Shown piece by piece: positions 33,823 to 43,200 of a stretch of DNA of 64,000 bases. The DNA comes from Frigoriglobus tundricola. Lineage in GTDB: Bacteria; Planctomycetota; Planctomycetia; Gemmatales; Gemmataceae. Numbering within the stretch: position 1 is the first letter of the stretch; every line of letters starts with the position of its first letter. The translations under genes and the position numbers were made by a program. The DNA is taken from positions 9,238,001-9,302,000 of the forward strand of contig NZ_CP053452.2 in assembly GCF_013128195.2 (NCBI RefSeq), given 5' to 3'. Below the pieces are notes generated by a model, which saw nothing but the letters and a program-made list of their open reading frames with translations, did not search any database and was not told where the DNA came from.

Positions 33823-35427
33823 ATGAGCCGCGTCAGCATCTACGACACGACGCTCCGCGACGGGAGCCAGGGCGAGGGCGTGAACTTCTCCCTGCAAGAC
33901 AAACTGCTGCTCACCCGGCGGCTCGACGAGATCGGCGTCGATTACATCGAGGGCGGGTACCCGCTCTCGAACCCGAAGGACTTCGAGTACTTCCAGGCGG
34001 TGCGCGACCTGCCCCTCACGCACGCGAAGGTGTGCGCGTTCGGGATGACGCGCCGCAAGAACGCGCCCGCCGAAACCGATACCTGCCTCAAGGCGCTACT
34101 CGACGCCCAGACGCCCGTGGTCACCATCGTCGGGAAGACGTGGGACTTCCACGTGACGGACGTCCTCGGCACGACGCTGGACGAGAACGAGCGGATGATC
34201 GCGGACTCGGTGGCGTACTGCAAGAGCCAGGGCCGCGAGGTGTTCTACGACGCGGAACACTTCTTCGACGGCTACCGCGCGAACCCCGAGTACGCGCTCC
34301 GCACGCTCAAAGCCGCCGCCACAGCCGGTGCGGCCGTGGTGGTCCTGTGCGACACCAACGGCGGCACGATGCCCGAGCGCGTCGCCGAGGTGGTCCAGAC
34401 GGTGAAGCGCGAGCTGGCGTGCGAGATCGGCATCCACTGCCACAACGACTGCGAACTGGCGGTCGCCAACTCGCTGTCCGCGGTACGGGCCGGCGCGGCG
34501 CAGGTGCAGGGCACCATGAACGGCATCGGCGAGCGGTGCGGCAACGTCGACCTGGTGAGCGTGATCGCGAACCTCGCCCTGAAGTACGGGTTCGACGTGC
34601 TGAAACCGAACAGCCTCACGCGGCTGACCGAAACGTCGCGGTACGTGTACGAGGTGGCGAACCTGAACTTCCGCAACGGGCAGCCGTTTGTGGGCGTCAG
34701 CGCGTTCGCCCACAAGGGCGGGATGCACACGCACGCGGTGGCGAAGAACCCCACGACCTACGAACACGTGCGGCCGGAAGCGGTCGGCAACGAGCGGCGG
34801 ATCTTGGTGTCCGAGTTGTCGGGGCGCTCGACCATCCTCACCAAGACCGCGAAGTACGAGCTGAACCACGACAAGGCGCTCATGACGAAGATCCTGAGCG
34901 CGGTCCAGGACCTGGAGAACCAGGGGTACGAGTTCGAGGCGGCGGAGGCGTCGTTCGATCTGCTCGTGCGGAAGGTCGCCAAGCTGCACAAGCCGTGGGA
35001 GGTCGATAAGAAGCTCAAGCTCTACAAGCCGTGGTTCGAGCGGATCACGTACCGGGTGAACATCGAGGCCCGCGAGGCCGGCACGCCGATCACGGAGGCC
35101 ACGGTGCGGCTCAAAGTCGGGGACCAGATCGAACACACGGCGAGCGAGGGCGACGGCCCGGTGAACGCGCTCGACGGTGCGCTCCGCAAGGCGCTGGTGC
35201 GGTTCTTCCCGAGCCTGACCGAGATGCAGCTGGTGGACTACAAGGTGCGCGTGGTGAACCCGCGGGCCGGCACCGCGGCCCGCGTGCGGGTGGTGATCGA
35301 ATCACGCGACGGGACCGACGTGTGGGGCACCGTCGGGGTGAGCGAAAACGTCATCGAGGCAAGCTGGCTCGCACTGGTGGATTCGATCGAGTACAAACTG
35401 TTCAAGGACCAGGAGGCGAGCGGCTGA
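33823..35427 (+). CDS. cimA: (R)-citramalate synthase
   Basis: A 534-residue enzyme of the 2-isopropylmalate/homocitrate synthase family. It condenses acetyl-CoA and pyruvate to citramalate, giving 2-oxobutyrate for isoleucine. The TIM barrel shows YDTTLRDGSQGEGVNFSLQD (catalytic Arg and metal Asp), IEGGYPLSNPKD, VTIVGKTWDFHVTDVL, VVVLCDTNGGTMP, IGIHCHNDCELAVANSL (metal His) and GTMNGIGERCGNVDLVSVI. The C-terminal regulatory LeuA-dimer domain (about 400-530) should bind isoleucine for feedback control. The GEGVNFS, DTNGGT and FAHKGGMHTHAV variants distinguish this citramalate branch from LeuA. The leader peptide and attenuator upstream support the isoleucine role. Confidence 0.93.
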   Translation: MSRVSIYDTTLRDGSQGEGVNFSLQDKLLLTRRLDEIGVDYIEGGYPLSNPKDFEYFQAVRDLPLTHAKVCAFGMTRRKNAPAETDTCLKALLDAQTPVVTIVGKTWDFHVTDVLGTTLDENERMIADSVAYCKSQGREVFYDAEHFFDGYRANPEYALRTLKAAATAGAAVVVLCDTNGGTMPERVAEVVQTVKRELACEIGIHCHNDCELAVANSLSAVRAGAAQVQGTMNGIGERCGNVDLVSVIANLALKYGFDVLKPNSLTRLTETSRYVYEVANLNFRNGQPFVGVSAFAHKGGMHTHAVAKNPTTYEHVRPEAVGNERRILVSELSGRSTILTKTAKYELNHDKALMTKILSAVQDLENQGYEFEAAEASFDLLVRKVAKLHKPWEVDKKLKLYKPWFERITYRVNIEAREAGTPITEATVRLKVGDQIEHTASEGDGPVNALDGALRKALVRFFPSLTEMQLVDYKVRVVNPRAGTAARVRVVIESRDGTDVWGTVGVSENVIEASWLALVDSIEYKLFKDQEASG

Positions 35428-35442
35428 GCCGCCGGAAAGCGT

Positions 35443-36279
35443 ATGGGAACCGATGCGATCCGAACCCGACCGATCACGTCCCCGCCGGCCCCGCCGGACG
35501 ACCCGTACTTTTACGGCTGGCGCATGGTGCCGCGTTGGGACGACCGCAAGCGGCAGACCTGGGAGAAGGTGCCGCTCACGCCGTGGGACGTGTTGCACCC
35601 GGAAGAGGAAGACTTCATCGTGACCAACGACGCCCACGACCGCGACATCCACTACCTGAAGGACGTCTTCGAGGAGTGTGTCGCCGGGCGTTCGGGCGTT
35701 CGGGTTCTCTGCGATCACCGCGTGTTGTGGGAAGTCCCCGCGCTCGGCGCCCACGGACCGGACGTGGTCGTGTTCGAGAACCTCAACAAGCCGTGGAACG
35801 CGCGCCGCGGAACGTTTCCGGTGAAGGAAATGGGCGCGCGGCCGCTCGTGATCGTCGAAGTGACCTCGCCGAGTACCCGATACATCGACCTCGACGACAA
35901 AATTGAGGACTACTATCGGGCGGGCGTACCGCTGTACGTCATCGCGGACCGCCGGGAAACCTACGACGGCCAGGCGTTCATTCGCCTGATGGCGTACCGA
36001 ACGACACCCGAAGGGTACGTCCGCGTTCCAGAGGACCCGAACGGCGTCTGGATCGAGGCGCTGAAAGTCTGGGTTCAGGCCGACGGCGACCGGATCGTCT
36101 GCGTGGGCGAACACGGGAACCGCATCCCCGATCTGCGCGACCAGCGCGACGCCGAGAGACAACGCGCCGAGAGCGAGAAGCAACGCGCCGACACGGAACA
36201 GGTCGCACGCATCGCGGCCGAACAGAAGCTGAAAGAACTGGAAGCGGAGCTGAAGCGCCTCCGCGGCGACACGAACTGA
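35443..36279 (+). CDS. Uma2-family protein (PD-(D/E)XK nuclease-like fold)
   Basis: A 278-residue protein. The Uma2 core is seen in PLTPWDVLHPEEEDFIVTND, HGPDVVVFENL (the D of the nuclease site), PLVIVEVTSPSTRYIDLDDK (the E-x-V motif with downstream Lys) and DYYRAGVPLYVIADRR. A C-terminal coiled coil of about 50 residues follows (RDAERQRAESEKQRADTEQV). Uma2 genes are highly expanded in planctomycetes and cyanobacteria; nuclease activity is assumed from fold only. It starts 15 bases after cimA and ends 23 bases before valS, so it is probably in the same transcript and thus under the attenuator. Confidence 0.88.
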   Translation: MGTDAIRTRPITSPPAPPDDPYFYGWRMVPRWDDRKRQTWEKVPLTPWDVLHPEEEDFIVTNDAHDRDIHYLKDVFEECVAGRSGVRVLCDHRVLWEVPALGAHGPDVVVFENLNKPWNARRGTFPVKEMGARPLVIVEVTSPSTRYIDLDDKIEDYYRAGVPLYVIADRRETYDGQAFIRLMAYRTTPEGYVRVPEDPNGVWIEALKVWVQADGDRIVCVGEHGNRIPDLRDQRDAERQRAESEKQRADTEQVARIAAEQKLKELEAELKRLRGDTN

Positions 36280-36302
36280 ATCCCCCTCACACAGCGATAC
36301 TC

Positions 36303-39300
36303 ATGGCGACCGAACTTCCGAAGGCATACGACCCCAAGGCGGCCCAGGAAAAGTGGCTCACGTTCTGGGAGGAGCGCGGCTACTTCCACAGTGACCCCGA
36401 CCCCACAAAAAAGCCGTACACCATCGTGATCCCGCCGCCGAACGTGACCGGCGCGCTTCACATGGGCCACGCGCTCAACAACACGCTGCAAGACGTCCTG
36501 ATCCGCTGGCGCCGGATGCAGGGCTACAACGCGCTCTGGATGCCGGGCACCGACCACGCCGGCATCGCCACGCAGTCCGTGGTGGAGCGCCTCGTGCTCG
36601 CCCAGGAGAAGAAAACGCGGCACGACCTCGGCCGCGACGAACTCGTGAAGCGCATCTGGGACTGGAAGGACAAGTACGAGGCGCGCATTCTCGGCCAGCT
36701 CCGCGAGATCGGCGCGAGCTGTGACTGGCGCCGCACGCGGTTCACGCTCGACCCGGTGTGCGCGCGGGCCGTGCGCGAAACCTTCTTCCGCATGTTCCGC
36801 GACGGCTACATCTACCGCGGCAAGCGGCTGGTGAACTGGGACACGCACCTGCAAACCTCGGTGGCCGACGACGAGACCTACACCGAAGACACCAAGGGCG
36901 GCTTCTGGACGTTCAAGTACGCCGTGGACGGTCTCCCCGACACGTTCATTTCGTTCAGCACGACGCGCCCCGAAACGATGCTCGGCGACACCGCCGTGTG
37001 CGTGCATCCGTCCGACGAGCGCTACAAGCCCCTCATCGGCAAGCTCGTGACGCAACCGCACACCGGGCGGAAGATTCCCATCATCGCGGACGGCGTTCTC
37101 GCCGATCCGACGCTCGGAACCGGCTGCGTGAAGGTGACGCCGGCGCACGACCCGAACGACTACGCGTGCTGGCAGCGGCACCCGGAAATCGGCATCATCA
37201 ACATCCTGAACCCGGACGGCACGATCAACGAGAACGGCGGCGAATACAAGGGGCTCGACCGCTACAAGGCCCGCGAAGCCGTGACGAAAACGATGGAGGA
37301 ACTCGGCCTCTACGAAGGAAAACAGGACCGCGACATTCCTCTGAAGTTCAGCGACCGGAGCAAGTCGCCGATCGAGCCGCTCCTCTCCGATCAGTGGTTC
37401 GTGAAGATGGCCGACCGCGACGACGGCAAGCCCGGCCTCGCGCAGATGACGATGGACGCGGTGACCGACGGCCGCGTGAAGTTCTTCCCGGAGCGCTACG
37501 CCCGCTCGTACCTCGACTGGCTCGGCGAGAAACGCGACTGGTGCATCAGTCGCCAGTTGTGGTGGGGCCACCGCATCCCGGTGTGGAGTCGTGAGCTGCC
37601 CGGATTGGACGCGACCAGTGACGATTCGAGGGACTTCACTGAACCCACTTCAGCAGGTATTACACCCATCCCCGGTCTGGGGGCTCCCAAATTCGGTGAT
37701 CCCGAGATCAATAACAGTATTTCGGACCAAGTCGTCTATGATACAGATAAGAAACTGTTTCTCCATTTGGTGTGTGTGAAGCCCAGTTCAGAGGACGTAG
37801 AGCGAAAACTGGAAGCATCAGGCTACACCCAATCCGACGACGTACTCGATACGTGGTTCTCGTCTGCACTCTGGCCGCATTCGACACTCGGCTGGCCGGG
37901 GCCGGCACTGCCTGAGCCGCGTTCCGATAGAGTCGCGCCCGACTGGGCAACGATGCGCTACTACTATCCCACCAGCACCCTCGTGACGAGTCGCGACATA
38001 ATCTCGCTGTGGGTGGCGCGGATGGTGTTGACCGGCCTCTACAACGTGGGCGAAATTCCCTTCCACGACGTGTTCATTCACCCGCAGTTGCAAGACGCAT
38101 TCGGCGAGCGGATGAGCAAAACGACCGGTAACGGTATCGATCCGCTTGATATCATCGACCGCTACGGGGCCGATTCGCTTCGCTACCAGATGGTGTTTCT
38201 CGCCGGCGACACGCAAGACAGCCGGATGCCGGTGTCGAACGTGTGCCCGCACTGCGACGCACTCGTGCCAATCAAGCAGGAGCACCTGCGCGGACGGACG
38301 AGGAGGCTCGTGTGCCCGAACTGCAAGCAACCGTTCCGCCCCGGCGGACCGTGGACGAGCGAAGACCCCGAACTGAAGACTGCGAAGCAAGCGTCTGAGC
38401 GGTTCGACTTAGGCCGCAACTTCTCGAACAAAATGTGGAACGCGACGCGGTTCCTCCTCATGAACCTCGACGGGTACACCCCCGCCGCGGTGGCCGTGGA
38501 TTCGTTGCCCACCGAGGACCGCTGGCTGCTGTCGCGGCTCGCCACCACCACGAAAGCCGTGACCGCGGCACTCGAAGGGTACCGCTTCAGCGACGTGGCG
38601 CGGCTCGTGTACGAATTCGTGTGGTCCGAGTTCTGCGACTGGTACATTGAGATGTCGAAGGGGCGCCTCAAGGACGCCGCCGCCCGACCGCTCGCGCAGC
38701 GCGTGCTGGCCGGCGTGCTCGACGGCATCCTGCGGCTGGTGCAGCCGGTGATGCCCTTCGTGGCCGAATCGCTGTGGCATGCGCTCAACGAGGCCGCGCC
38801 GGAACGCGGACTGCCCGCGCCCGCGAAGGCCGAAGAGAGCGTGTGCATCGCCGAGTGGCCGGACTACCCTGAAGCGTGGATCAGCCCCGAAGTGGAGAGC
38901 CGGTTCGCGCGGATGCAGGACCTCGTGAAGGGCGTGCGCGAGGTGCGGAACCGCTATCAAGTGGACGACAAGACGCGGCTCGATGTCGCCGTGAAGTGTG
39001 ACGAGGCCGTGGCGAGCGACTTCAACACCCTCGCACAGTTCATCGGCCCGCTTGCGGGGATCGCGACCCTCACCGCGGGTCCGACCGCCACCAAGCCGAA
39101 ACAGGCCGGCGGGATCGTGCGCCCGGAGTTCGAGGCGTATGTGTCCCTAGCGGGCCTGATCGACGTGGCGGCCGAGATCAAGCGGCTGGAGAAGCAGATC
39201 GCCGATAAGCGCAAAGCGCTCGACGGCACAAAGGCCAAGCTGTCCAACGAGAAGTTCGTGAGCGGCGCCCCGCCGGAGGTGGTGCAGCAGCAGCGCGATA

Positions 39301-39368
39301 CGGTCGCCGACCTCGAAAAGCAGATCGCCGCAATGGAGGATAACAAGAAAGACCTGCAAGCGGCTTGA
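36303..39368 (+). CDS. valS: valyl-tRNA synthetase
   Basis: A 1021-residue class I aminoacyl-tRNA synthetase. It has the HIGH motif variant HMGH (53-56, within PPPNVTGALHMGHAL), editing-domain stretches (STTRPETMLGDTAVCVHPSD, VKVTPAHDPNDYACWQRHPE), WCISRQLWWGHRIPVW, the KMSKS variant ERMSKTTGN (Met604) and an anticodon-binding domain. The C-terminal coiled coil (EIKRLEKQIADKRKALDGTK) is typical of ValRS. Between the KMSKS loop and the anticodon domain lies an insertion with two CxxC pairs (Cys648/651 and Cys671/674, PHCDALV and PNCKQPF), a probable zinc ribbon. A second, less conserved insertion is at about 435-500. The length is somewhat above the usual ~950. Confidence 0.97.
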   Translation: MATELPKAYDPKAAQEKWLTFWEERGYFHSDPDPTKKPYTIVIPPPNVTGALHMGHALNNTLQDVLIRWRRMQGYNALWMPGTDHAGIATQSVVERLVLAQEKKTRHDLGRDELVKRIWDWKDKYEARILGQLREIGASCDWRRTRFTLDPVCARAVRETFFRMFRDGYIYRGKRLVNWDTHLQTSVADDETYTEDTKGGFWTFKYAVDGLPDTFISFSTTRPETMLGDTAVCVHPSDERYKPLIGKLVTQPHTGRKIPIIADGVLADPTLGTGCVKVTPAHDPNDYACWQRHPEIGIINILNPDGTINENGGEYKGLDRYKAREAVTKTMEELGLYEGKQDRDIPLKFSDRSKSPIEPLLSDQWFVKMADRDDGKPGLAQMTMDAVTDGRVKFFPERYARSYLDWLGEKRDWCISRQLWWGHRIPVWSRELPGLDATSDDSRDFTEPTSAGITPIPGLGAPKFGDPEINNSISDQVVYDTDKKLFLHLVCVKPSSEDVERKLEASGYTQSDDVLDTWFSSALWPHSTLGWPGPALPEPRSDRVAPDWATMRYYYPTSTLVTSRDIISLWVARMVLTGLYNVGEIPFHDVFIHPQLQDAFGERMSKTTGNGIDPLDIIDRYGADSLRYQMVFLAGDTQDSRMPVSNVCPHCDALVPIKQEHLRGRTRRLVCPNCKQPFRPGGPWTSEDPELKTAKQASERFDLGRNFSNKMWNATRFLLMNLDGYTPAAVAVDSLPTEDRWLLSRLATTTKAVTAALEGYRFSDVARLVYEFVWSEFCDWYIEMSKGRLKDAAARPLAQRVLAGVLDGILRLVQPVMPFVAESLWHALNEAAPERGLPAPAKAEESVCIAEWPDYPEAWISPEVESRFARMQDLVKGVREVRNRYQVDDKTRLDVAVKCDEAVASDFNTLAQFIGPLAGIATLTAGPTATKPKQAGGIVRPEFEAYVSLAGLIDVAAEIKRLEKQIADKRKALDGTKAKLSNEKFVSGAPPEVVQQQRDTVADLEKQIAAMEDNKKDLQAA

Positions 39369-39634
39369 ACCGGACTGCGGTCGGCAGAACCGGACTCATC
39401 GGCGGCGGGGACGTGTTCGCGCGAACACGTCCCCGCCGCCGCCAGCACTTCTGTTCATCCGAAAACACAATTATCTGGTCCCCAGCGGAACGCGGACCGG
39501 AACTCCCCTTTGCGTGTCCGAAAAGGACCAATCATCGATCCATTGTGGTCCCCCCTGAACTAGGGTTTCAGCAATTGAATCGTGGGGTTTACCGACTTCG
39601 ATCTCGAAACGGATCGGGGACCGCGAGGGAAATC

Positions 39635-40207
39635 GTGCCAGGACGCGAATTCGCTGTTTGGGCGACCGGTTTCATCTGGCTCGCCGCAGTTGTGACCGGG
39701 TTTTGGTTCTGGGAGCGATACGACTCCACGCCGGGCGGCACAGGTGAAACCGCACTCGCAGCGGTCGCCACGGCTGGCGACCGGTGGCGCCTGACTGTGT
39801 TCGTCCACCCCCGCTGCCCATGCACGCGGGCCACGCTCTGTGAGGTTGCGGGCCTCGCAACGGCGCGACCGGAGCTGGCCGTTCGCGTGTGGATTGTCTG
39901 TCCCCCGAACAGCCCGGACGGCTGGGACCGGGGCGAAGTGGGAGATCTGGCCCGGCACATCAGCGGAGCGGATGTCGCACGTGACACGGACGGCGCGGAG
40001 GCGCTCCGGTTCGGGGCCAGAACGTCCGGTCATACGGTGTTGGCGACCCCCGGCGGCGCGATCGTCTTCAGCGGCGGGGTGACAGCGGCCCGGGGCCGAA
40101 CGGGTGAAAACGTCGGACTCGGCGCCGTTCGGGCATGGCTCGAAGGTCGGACCGGCGCCGCCGGCGCACCCGTATTCGGCTGTGACCTGTTCACCCCCGG
40201 CGACTGA
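39635..40207 (+). CDS. RedB-like thioredoxin-fold membrane-anchored protein
   Basis: A 190-residue protein. An N-terminal anchor (AVWATGFIWLAAVVTGFWFW) is followed by RYDSTPG and a thioredoxin-like domain with LTVFVHPRCPCTRATLCEVA (CPC motif replacing CxxC), VWIVCPPNSPDGW, VARDTDGAEALRFGARTSGH and IVFSGGVTAARGRTGENVG. This matches the RedB-type proteins often encoded next to hybrid sensor kinases in planctomycetes and myxobacteria; their function is not known. The start is taken as the GTG at 39635; the in-frame sequence from 39365 has no such similarity and follows valS too closely. The kinase follows 58 bases downstream. Confidence 0.75.
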   Translation: MPGREFAVWATGFIWLAAVVTGFWFWERYDSTPGGTGETALAAVATAGDRWRLTVFVHPRCPCTRATLCEVAGLATARPELAVRVWIVCPPNSPDGWDRGEVGDLARHISGADVARDTDGAEALRFGARTSGHTVLATPGGAIVFSGGVTAARGRTGENVGLGAVRAWLEGRTGAAGAPVFGCDLFTPGD

Positions 40208-40265
40208 GGCCGGCGCACGAGTGCTTCCGGGGCGCTGCAATTGTTACGGGTACGGGGGTGCCACT

Positions 40266-43200
40266 ATGGAATTGCCAGTGACGGCTGACGCGACAGCAAC
40301 CGAACGGAACCGAGCCGCCCGCGTCCACGAACTCGCTGAGGAGTATCGGACCGTCACCTACCGGCGCACGGATCAGATGTTCGCCGGGCTGCTGCTCTTA
40401 CAGTGGCTCGCGATGATCGGGCTGGCCCTCGGGGTGTCGCCACGCACGTGGGCCGGGATCGCCAGTTACACGCACCCGCACGTCTGGGCCGCCGTCGGGC
40501 TGGGCGGCCTGGTCGTCGCGCTTCCCGTGCTCCTGGCGCTCACCCGGCCGGGGCGCGCGCACACCCGGCACGTGATCGCCGCCGCACAGATGCTGTCGGG
40601 CGGCCTGCTCATCCACCTCACCGGCGGCCGGCTCGAAACCCACTTCCACGTGTTCGGCTCGCTCGCGTTCCTGTCGTTCTACCGCGACTGGCGCGTCCTC
40701 CTCACCGGGTCCGGTGTCACGATCCTCGATCACCTCGTCCGCGGGCTGGCGTGGCCCGAATCGGTGTACGGGGTGACGACCGGGACCGACTGGCGGTGGG
40801 CCGAGCATACGGGGTGGGTCGTGTTCATCGACCTGTTCCTCGTGTACGCGTGTTGGCGGGGCGACCGCGATCTGGTGCGCACCGCCGAACGGGAGGCCGA
40901 ACTCGAGGCGGCGCGCGCCACGGTCGAGGACCGCGTGCGCAGGCGCACCGAGGAGCTGTGGCAGACCGAGGAGCGCTTCCGGCGGGCCTTCGACGATGCC
41001 GCGACCGGGATGGCACTGGTCGCGCCGGACGGCGGGTTCATCCGGGTGAACCGTTCGCTCTGCGAGATCGTCGGCTACTCGGGCGCCGAGCTCCTGGCGT
41101 CCCGGTTCCAGGAGATCACCCACCCGGACGACCTGGACGCGGACCTGGCCCTCGCCGAGAGCACGCTGAGCGGCCGGGTCAGTACCTATCAGATCGAGAA
41201 GCGGTACCGGCACCGCGACGGGCAGTTCGTGTGGGTGCTGCTGTGTGTGTCACTCGTGCGCGACACGGCCGGGACCCCGCTCCACTTCGTTGCCCAGATT
41301 CAAGACATCACCGCGCGGAAGCGGGCCGAGGCCGAACTCGCGGCGGTCACGAGCCAAATGCGGTTGATCCTGAACTCGACCGGCGAGGGGATCTACGGCA
41401 TCGGCACCGACGGGGTCTGCACGTTCGTGAACCGCGCGGCGTCCGAGACCCTCGGGTACGCCCCGGACGACCTCGTCGGCCGGAACATGCACGACACGCT
41501 GCACCACACCCGACCCGACGGGTCGCCCTACCCCGCCCTCGACTGCCCGATCCTCCGGGCGTTCCGGGCCGGCGCCGGCTCCCGGGTTGCGAGCGAAGTG
41601 TTCTGGCGCAAGGACGGCACCGCCCTTCCGATCGAGTACTCGTCTTTTCCGATGATCGAAGGGGCCACGACCGTCGGGGCGGTGATCACGTTCCGCGACA
41701 TCACCGCGCGCAAGCGCCAGGAAGAGGCCCTCCTGGCGAGCGAGGAACGCTACCGCACGCTGGCCACGCACTCGCCCGTGGGCATCTTCCAATCGGACGC
41801 GACCGGGGCCCGCGTGTACCACAACGACCAGTGGTGCCGGATGACCGGGATGTCGGCCGAGCGGGCCGCGGGGGCTGGGTGGCTGACCGCGATCCACCCG
41901 GCCGACCGCGCGCGGGTCCACGCCGCCTGGGAACAGGTGCGGACCGGCGGCGGGTCGGCCGAGCTCGAGTACCGGTTCGTGCGCCCGACGGGCGAAGCGG
42001 TCTGGGTCCTCGGGCGGACCGTCGCGCTGCGCGGCGCGACGGGGACCCGGGACGGGTACATCGGGATCGTGGCGGACGTCTCGGCCCTCAAGCGGGCCCA
42101 AGAGGCGGCCGAAGCGGCGACCCGGGCCAAGAGCGAGTTCCTGGCGAACATGAGCCACGAGATACGCACCCCGATGAACGGCATCCTCGGCATGACGGAC
42201 CTGGTGCTCGAGACGGACCTGACCGCGGAGCAGCGCGAGTGCATCGGCCTCGTGAAATCGTCGGCCGACGCCCTGTTGACGGTGATCAACGACATCCTCG
42301 ACTTCTCGAAGATCGAAGCCGGCAAGCTCGACCTCGAGCCGCTGCCGTTCTCCGTCCGGGACGTCGTCGGCGACGCGCTCAAGGCGCTGGCCGGCCGGGC
42401 GCACGCGAAGGGCCTGGAACTGACCTGCGACGCCGCCGCCGACGTCCCCGACCAGCTCGTGGGCGACGCCCACCGCCTGCGCCAGGTCCTCACCAATCTG
42501 GTCGGGAACGCGATCAAGTTCACGGACCGCGGTGAGGTGGTGGTCCGCTTCGAGCAGGCGGCCGAACCCGGCGACGCGGTCCGACTCCGGTTCAGTGTGT
42601 CCGACACCGGGATCGGCATCCCGGCGGACAAGTTGCGGGCAGTGTTCGAGCCGTTCACCCAGGCGGACGGCAGCACCACGCGCAAGTACGGCGGGACCGG
42701 GCTGGGGCTGACCATCTGCCAGCGCCTGGTGGAACTGATGGGCGGCCGCGTGTGGGCCGAGAGCGAGCCGGGAACGGGGAGCACGTTTTTCTTCGAGGTC
42801 CGTCTGGAGAGGGCCACCAGCGCGGCCGAACCGGTGGCCGAGGTGCCTGCGGATCTAGAGGGGGTAACGGTCCTCGTCGTGGACGACAACGGTACCAACC
42901 GCCGCGTGCTCGCCGAGATGGTCCGCAACTGGGGGGCGCGGCCGACGTGCGCGGCCGGCGGCCGCGAGGCACTGGACGCGCTGCGGTGGGCGGCGGCCCA
43001 GGGCGACCCGTTCCCGCTCGTTCTGCTCGACGGGATGATGCCCGGCATGGACGGGTTCATGGTGGCCGAGCGGATCGGCCGAGATCCCGCGCTGGCGCAG
43101 ACCACGATCCTCATGCTCACGTCCGCCGACCACCCGGGGGACGCCGCCCGGTGCCGCGCCTTGGGGCTCGCGGCCTACCTCGTCAAGCCGGTCAAACCGG

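Noticed and set aside
33561-35009. A 482-codon plus-strand frame upstream of and over cimA
   Set aside because: It is the Arg-rich shadow of cimA. Its upstream part overlaps the leader and attenuator and has no family similarity.
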